38,136 nucleotides of DNA, from assembly GCA_017938485.1 (NCBI GenBank), contig JAGBBM010000081.1:1-38136 (forward strand), written 5' to 3'. Under the pieces are notes generated by a model, which saw nothing but the letters and a program-made list of their open reading frames with translations, ran no database searches and was not told the DNA's origin. The translations under genes were made by a program, and so were the position numbers. Of this stretch, positions 33,897 to 38,136 are shown in pieces (position 1 is the first letter of the stretch; each line of letters starts with the position of its first letter). The DNA comes from Lachnospiraceae bacterium. GTDB lineage: Bacteria; Bacillota; Clostridia; Lachnospirales; Lachnospiraceae.

Positions 33897-34265
33897 TTAT
33901 TCACCACTTATATCTACAATAGAAGTTGGACCTTGATTATTAAGCATAGCTGCATATAATTGATTAGCCAAACCAAATCCACCCTGGTCTACTGCCATCT
34001 TAGCATATTCCTGCACCTGCATATCCCCAAAATACTCTTTGTATTCGTTCTCGTCCTCATCAGCTTTTATGACAGTTTTTTCCATGGACTTATATATCTG
34101 CTCTACCATATACGCCTCAAATTCCTTGCAGGCTTCCATCATCTCATCATTGGTAACAGCATCCTTATTGGCATTATTCAAAGTGCTCTCAAGACCACTG
34201 GTATGACTTTGATTTACGATTGTAGAATAGTCGGTTCCTGGTATTCCATTCATTGAAATTGACAT
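33897..34265 (-). CDS. flgJ: FlgJ-type rod-binding protein (N-terminal domain only)
   Basis: A 122-residue protein corresponding to the rod-binding domain of FlgJ without the muramidase half, as is normal in Clostridia. The core EACKEFEAYMVEQIYKSMEK (about 45-64) and the C-terminal DMQVQEYAKMAVDQGGFGLA with LANQLYAAM match the family. A disordered N-terminus precedes. AAGGTGATAAC before ATG is the ribosome site. It follows flhP within the rod/hook group, where it may act as a scaffold or cap for rod assembly. Confidence 0.9.
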   Translation of the reverse strand: MSISMNGIPGTDYSTIVNQSHTSGLESTLNNANKDAVTNDEMMEACKEFEAYMVEQIYKSMEKTVIKADEDENEYKEYFGDMQVQEYAKMAVDQGGFGLANQLYAAMLNNQGPTSIVDISGE

Positions 34266-34284
34266 GTTATCACCTTCTTAAATA

Positions 34285-35112
34285 CTATCTAAGGTTATTA
34301 GCTTGTTGCATCATCTCGTCGGAAGCCTGAATAGCCTTTGAGTTCATCTCGTATGCTCTCTGTGCTACGATAAGATTAACCATCTCATTTGCTACATCAA
34401 CATTTGAACCCTCTGTGTAGAACTGATGAGTCATACTCTGAGTAAGGTTAGGGTTACCATCCTCAAGGATAGGGTCTCCAGACGCCACTGTTGCAGAAAA
34501 ATTATTGCTTCCTGCTTTATGTAAACCTGCTGGGTTGTTGAACTGCACAAGTCCAAACTTAACCTCATAACCATTGTTCATAAGCGGTCTCACATTTCCA
34601 TCTTCTCCCGGGAATCCGATAACACCATTTTGACCAACTGCCATATCCTGAGCCGGATATATATCTGGAAGAACTATATTATTACCTCTTTGGTCAAGTA
34701 CAGGATAACCATCTGCTGTACAAAGGAGATTTCCCCCGGCTACAGGAGATATAGAAAAGTTACCATCTCTAGTGTACTGTATTTCTCCGTTTGTTGTTCT
34801 AACCTGATAGAAGCCATCTCCCTCAATAGCAATAGAAAATGCTCTATCTGATTCAAGCAAGCTTCCCTGTGTAAACGCACTGGTAATAGCCGAAACTCTA
34901 CTTCCAAGTCCCACTTCCGCAGGTACTGGTTTTTCTTCTCCTACATTGTTGGTAGAAGTTGACTGTAAATTCTGATATAGAAGAGACTTAAAGCTTGCCT
35001 CCTGAGTTTTATATCCTGTTGTATTAACATTTGCCAAGTTGTTGGCTATTGTATCAACGTTAGTCTGCTGTGCTCTCATACCTGAGGCTGCAGTCCATAG
35101 TGAACGCATCAT
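34285..35112 (-). CDS. flhP: Flagellar basal-body rod protein, FlgG/FlhP type
   Basis: Rod or hook-basal-body protein. The 275 residues begin MMRSLWTAASGMRAQQTNVD with the rod signature NNLANVNTTGYKTQEASF, have the central GDGFYQVRTTNGEIQYTRDG, and end with the conserved VDVANEMVNLIVAQRAYEMN helix. This matches FlgG closely; the mbl-flhO-flhP context, as in Bacillus, makes FlhP the best name. AAGGAGG precedes two adjacent ATGs, either of which could be used. It follows flhO by 14 bases. Confidence 0.9.
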   Translation of the reverse strand: MMRSLWTAASGMRAQQTNVDTIANNLANVNTTGYKTQEASFKSLLYQNLQSTSTNNVGEEKPVPAEVGLGSRVSAITSAFTQGSLLESDRAFSIAIEGDGFYQVRTTNGEIQYTRDGNFSISPVAGGNLLCTADGYPVLDQRGNNIVLPDIYPAQDMAVGQNGVIGFPGEDGNVRPLMNNGYEVKFGLVQFNNPAGLHKAGSNNFSATVASGDPILEDGNPNLTQSMTHQFYTEGSNVDVANEMVNLIVAQRAYEMNSKAIQASDEMMQQANNLR

Positions 35113-35126
35113 ACTAATCTACCTCC

Positions 35127-35909
35127 TTATACCTTACCTACGTCGTTAACTGCCTTGTTCAAAGTATCATCGATAGTCTGAACCATCTTCTGGTTAGTTT
35201 CATAGGCTCTGGTTACAGCAATCATATCAACCATCTCTGTTACCATGTTAATGTTGGACATTTCCAGATATCCCTGAGTAACTGTAGCATCTGAATCAAT
35301 CATAACCGCACCATCTACTGGCTCATACATATTTTCACCGTAGCTTGAAAGTGCATCATAGCTCTCAAAATCCACCAACTGGAAAGTTGAAATATAGTCG
35401 TTGCCAACATATATCTCACCTAATTCATTTACGTTAATCTCTTCTGTATTTGCTCCAGGAATCTGTATAGGATTTCCTCCATCACCCAGCACAAAATCTC
35501 CGTCCTTAGTCACAAGATAACCTTCCTTGGTCACTGTAAAATCGCCATCACGAGTATATCTGATGTGTTCAACTCCAGCCTTGTCTGTCATGCGGATGGT
35601 AAAGAAGCCCTTTCCTGATAACGCAAAATTGTACTGGTTACCAGTCTCCTTAAAATTACCCTGGCTCATATCGTAATATGTCTCACCAATCTTAACACCT
35701 AACGTTACATCTCCAACCCCTCTTATCAAATCAGGTCCAATGATATCGTCATTAATCTTAACTGCAAGCTGAGATGCAAAGGACTGAGAAGTCACTTCAA
35801 CCTTCTTATATCCTGTGGTGTTGGCATTAGCCATGTTGTTGGTTATAACGTCCATACGTTTTTCTTCATTACGAAGTCCTGTCCAGGCTGTGTACAACGC
35901 TCTTACCAT
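35127..35909 (-). CDS. flhO: Flagellar basal-body rod protein, FlgF/FlhO type
   Basis: Paralogue of the next gene, 260 residues. It has RALYTAWTGLRNEEKRMDVI and NNMANANTTGYKKVEV at the N-terminus, GKGFFTIRMTDKAGVEHIRY and FTVTKEGYLVTKDG in the middle, and MSNINMVTEMVDMIAVTRAY at the C-terminus, the full rod-protein pattern. A TTG at 35918 is in frame but directly abuts AAGGAG; ATG 35909 has a nine-base spacer and is preferred. It lies just after the mbl-like gene, as flhO does in Bacillus. Confidence 0.9.
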   Translation of the reverse strand: MVRALYTAWTGLRNEEKRMDVITNNMANANTTGYKKVEVTSQSFASQLAVKINDDIIGPDLIRGVGDVTLGVKIGETYYDMSQGNFKETGNQYNFALSGKGFFTIRMTDKAGVEHIRYTRDGDFTVTKEGYLVTKDGDFVLGDGGNPIQIPGANTEEINVNELGEIYVGNDYISTFQLVDFESYDALSSYGENMYEPVDGAVMIDSDATVTQGYLEMSNINMVTEMVDMIAVTRAYETNQKMVQTIDDTLNKAVNDVGKV

Positions 35910-35927
35910 CTTCTTCAACTCCTTGAA

Positions 35928-36917
35928 TTACTTCTTTTCACTCAAATACTCTATATATTTGCCTGTTCCTATAGCAACCGCTGTAAGCGGCTCCTCTGCG
36001 GTCATAGTAGTAATACCTGTGTTTTCCTCTATAAGATCCTCTAAACCGTGAAGAAGAGCTCCTCCACCTGTTAAAACTATACCTCTGTCAGCTATATCTG
36101 CTGCAAGCTCTGGTGGGGTTTTCTCGAGAACAGAATGCACCGCATCCACTATCTGAGCTGTAACCTCTCTAAGCGCTTCCTCTGTCTCATCTGATGTTAC
36201 TGTCACTGTCTTTGGAAGTCCTGTAACAAGATTACGTCCTCTTATATCCATAGCTATATTTTCAGGTCTCTTATAGCAGGTACCTATGTTAATCTTAATT
36301 TCTTCCGCTGTACGCTCACCTATGAGAATGTTATGTCTTTTTCTCATAAACTTTACGATAGCATCATCAAAATCATCTCCAGCCACCTTAATAGAAGTGC
36401 TGACAACAGTTCCTCCAAGAGAAATAACTGCTATATCAGAAGTACCTCCACCTATATCTACTATCATGTTTCCACATGGTCTTGATATATCGATGCCTGC
36501 TCCTATAGCTGCTGCTACTGGCTCCTCGATGATAAATACTTCTCTGGCTCCTGCCTGATAAGTAGAATCCTCAACTGCTTTTTTCTCAACCTCAGTTACT
36601 CCTGATGGTACACATACACTGATACGAGGTCTACGTCCAAAGAAGCTCTTACCAACTGCCTTCTGTATAAAATACTTAAGCATCTTCTCTGTTATCTCAT
36701 AACTAGAGATAACGCCCTGTCTAAGAGGTCTTACTGCAACTATATTGCCAGGAGTTCTACCAAGCATAAGTCTTGCTTCCTCTCCTATGGCTCTGATTTT
36801 ATTTGTATCTCTATCATATGCAACAACGGTAGGCTCTTTTAATACAACGCCTTTGCCTTTAACATAAACTAGTATACTGGCTGTTCCTAAATCAATTCCT
36901 ATATCTGAACTTGCCAT
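35928..36917 (-). CDS. mbl: MreB/Mbl-type actin-like cell-shape protein
   Basis: Bacterial actin homologue that forms membrane-associated filaments guiding side-wall synthesis. The 329 residues carry all nucleotide-site motifs: SDIGIDLGTASILVYVKGKG (phosphate 1), VDIGGGTSDIAVISLGG (phosphate 2), EEPVAAAIGAG (connect) and GIVLTGGGALLHGL (adenosine). MreB and Mbl are hard to tell apart; the following flhO-flhP pair matches the Bacillus mbl locus. AAAGGAG precedes ATG. The 37-base gap to the upstream gene makes read-through likely. Confidence 0.95.
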   Translation of the reverse strand: MASSDIGIDLGTASILVYVKGKGVVLKEPTVVAYDRDTNKIRAIGEEARLMLGRTPGNIVAVRPLRQGVISSYEITEKMLKYFIQKAVGKSFFGRRPRISVCVPSGVTEVEKKAVEDSTYQAGAREVFIIEEPVAAAIGAGIDISRPCGNMIVDIGGGTSDIAVISLGGTVVSTSIKVAGDDFDDAIVKFMRKRHNILIGERTAEEIKINIGTCYKRPENIAMDIRGRNLVTGLPKTVTVTSDETEEALREVTAQIVDAVHSVLEKTPPELAADIADRGIVLTGGGALLHGLEDLIEENTGITTMTAEEPLTAVAIGTGKYIEYLSEKK

Positions 36918-36954
36918 GTTCTACTCCTTTCCCGCTAATAGATATATCGTCATT

Positions 36955-38136
36955 TTATTTTAAATCCTTAGCTTTTCTTAAAATAATTAGTGAGGCAGCC
37001 TCACCCTTAAGCCACTCTATCTGTATCTCGGTGATATCCATAATATCATCTAAGCTTTTTATATAACTTCTCCAGTTAACAATCTTTTCTTTAGTGATAA
37101 ATGGCTTCCTCATGCCTGTTATATTATCAAATCTGTCATGTAAATCTGTGAGAATAATCCTACTATCTCCGCCTGTAAAATCATATCCAAGCATCTCATT
37201 CATCTTTGAATTGGAGAAAAGTACCTCTCCAGAATAAGTATCCCTTACAAATACTCCCACCTTAAAATTATTGTAAGTTGATATAAGGTGTTTGTTGACA
37301 GAGCGGATGTTTTCATCTCCCTCTGCATTTTCGAACATATTCTGCACTACGAGGGCAATACTCTTAGTAAATCTAAGCTCATCACTGGTCCAAAGTCTTT
37401 GCATTCTACTTACCGCAAAGAATATGGTTCCGTAGATTTTATTGTTCAAGTACAACGGATACGCCAAAACTGATTTAAAGTTAAATCTCATGATGTTAAG
37501 CTTGTCATCTTCTGTCATAACAGAACTATCCACCATATAGACCCCCTGTCCATCCTTGATGTTATCCTCTATGAGATACATCCGACCAGGAAGTGTCTTG
37601 TACAAATCTTCACTTGGTGCTTCCCCTGTAGCATCCCAATAGCTTCTAAGCTTGTACTCCTCTGAATTACCTTTAGCCATGGTATAGATAAATACCTTAT
37701 CGATATTCATATGAATACCTGCATCCTTGATAGTTTCTTCTACAATGCTATCCACATTATCCGCCAGCTTGCTGTTAATCTTACTTAATGCTTCATTTAT
37801 AATATTTTGTCTCGCAAGCTCTTCTCTAAGCTTAGCGCCTGCTCCTCTTGACTTGGCAATCTCTCTATCAATCATAGCATTTTTGTAAGCATAGTCTGAA
37901 AGCAAGGTTGCTATAACCCAATGGTCCTCATATATCTTCTTGAGCTTCTCAGTCTCAGTTTCTGTGTAGGAGCCTAAAATCCATATTCCCAATATCTGCT
38001 CTCCCAATCTGATTGGAGCCGCAGATATCTTTCCGATGCCACCTTCTTCTCTGTCAAGAATAGTAGGTGCGTCATTGTTTATAACCACCTGTTTGATATA
38101 CTTAAAGTATTCCTTGTATGAAGGTTTTTCAAACAA
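36955..38136 (-). CDS. GAF/PAS-domain sensor-like protein, 5' end outside window
   Basis: An open frame running off the right edge; 393 residues of the C-terminal part are seen. A first GAF-like region (about 1-85: IGKISAAPIRLGEQILGIWI) is followed by a coiled linker (95-130) and a second GAF-like region (about 125-275, with FNFKSVLAYPLYLNNKIYGT). A PAS-like region (280-360: VGVFVRDTYSGEVLFSNSKM) comes last. No GGDEF, EAL, kinase or DNA-binding domain follows before the stop, so any output domain must be N-terminal. The ligand is unknown. It precedes mbl by 37 bases. Confidence 0.8.
   Translation of the reverse strand: MFEKPSYKEYFKYIKQVVINNDAPTILDREEGGIGKISAAPIRLGEQILGIWILGSYTETETEKLKKIYEDHWVIATLLSDYAYKNAMIDREIAKSRGAGAKLREELARQNIINEALSKINSKLADNVDSIVEETIKDAGIHMNIDKVFIYTMAKGNSEEYKLRSYWDATGEAPSEDLYKTLPGRMYLIEDNIKDGQGVYMVDSSVMTEDDKLNIMRFNFKSVLAYPLYLNNKIYGTIFFAVSRMQRLWTSDELRFTKSIALVVQNMFENAEGDENIRSVNKHLISTYNNFKVGVFVRDTYSGEVLFSNSKMNEMLGYDFTGGDSRIILTDLHDRFDNITGMRKPFITKEKIVNWRSYIKSLDDIMDITEIQIEWLKGEAASLIILRKAKDLK

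Noticed and set aside
1..38136. CRISPR arrays, tRNA or rRNA genes, prophage or integrase genes
   Set aside because: Reading both strands showed no regularly spaced direct repeats, cloverleaf-like sequences or integrase/transposase coding regions.

Overview
The window looks like a chromosomal segment of an AT-rich, motile, Gram-positive member of the Clostridia, most likely Lachnospiraceae. The evidence is the gdpP-rplI-dnaB order, a Bacillus/Clostridium-type flagellar late-gene block (comFC-yvyF-flgM-flgN-flgK-flgL-fliW-csrA-flaG-fliD-fliS-fliT-flagellin), mbl followed by flhO/flhP, and a pair of large proteins resembling families I know mainly from Lachnospiraceae (DUF5716/DUF5717). Strong GGAGG-type ribosome sites support most starts. 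Nearly all genes lie on the minus strand, so the story reads from right to left.

Layout. (1) 38136-30451: a truncated GAF/PAS protein, an MreB/Mbl filament protein, two rod/hook-type proteins (FlhO, FlhP), a FlgJ-type rod-binding protein, then recD2, comFC and yvyF. (2) 30431-19384: late flagellar genes in three blocks, each preceded by a sigma-28-like promoter. These are flgM-flgN-flgK2-flgK1-flgL-fliW-csrA, flaG-fliD-fliS-fliT, and flagellin alone with a structured leader and an intrinsic terminator. Hairpin-loop GGA motifs typical of CsrA sites stand in front of flagellin, fliD and flaG, so the FliW-CsrA pair encoded here may control more than flagellin. (3) 19367-14344: a LicD/glycerophosphotransferase-like fusion directly behind the flagellin terminator, converging on a two-gene plus-strand operon (HisC/CobD-like aminotransferase, DUF3880-type glycosyltransferase). 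This could be a surface or flagellin glycan module. (4) 14322-537: from a divergent promoter, a long minus-strand operon runs through a 1188-residue DUF5717-like protein, a divergent Hsp70/actin-fold protein (DUF5716-like), a TPR protein and a two-TM coiled-coil protein, then valS, gdpP, rplI and dnaB.

The most unusual content is a pair of very long imperfect hairpins at operon ends: element A (about 1-523, after dnaB) and element B (about 16592-17004, between the convergent glycosyltransferase and LicD genes). They share identical blocks at matching internal positions, while most of the intervening stems differ in sequence yet stay self-complementary. This is what a structured RNA, or a DNA cruciform with fixed recognition loops, would look like. 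The outer arm of element B also contains an inverted copy of the 3' end of the neighbouring glycosyltransferase gene. I do not recognise this element as a known RNA or mobile-element class. The second candidate for an undescribed system is the Hsp70-like/DUF5717/TPR/coiled-coil cluster. No tRNA, rRNA, CRISPR array or transposase gene was seen.
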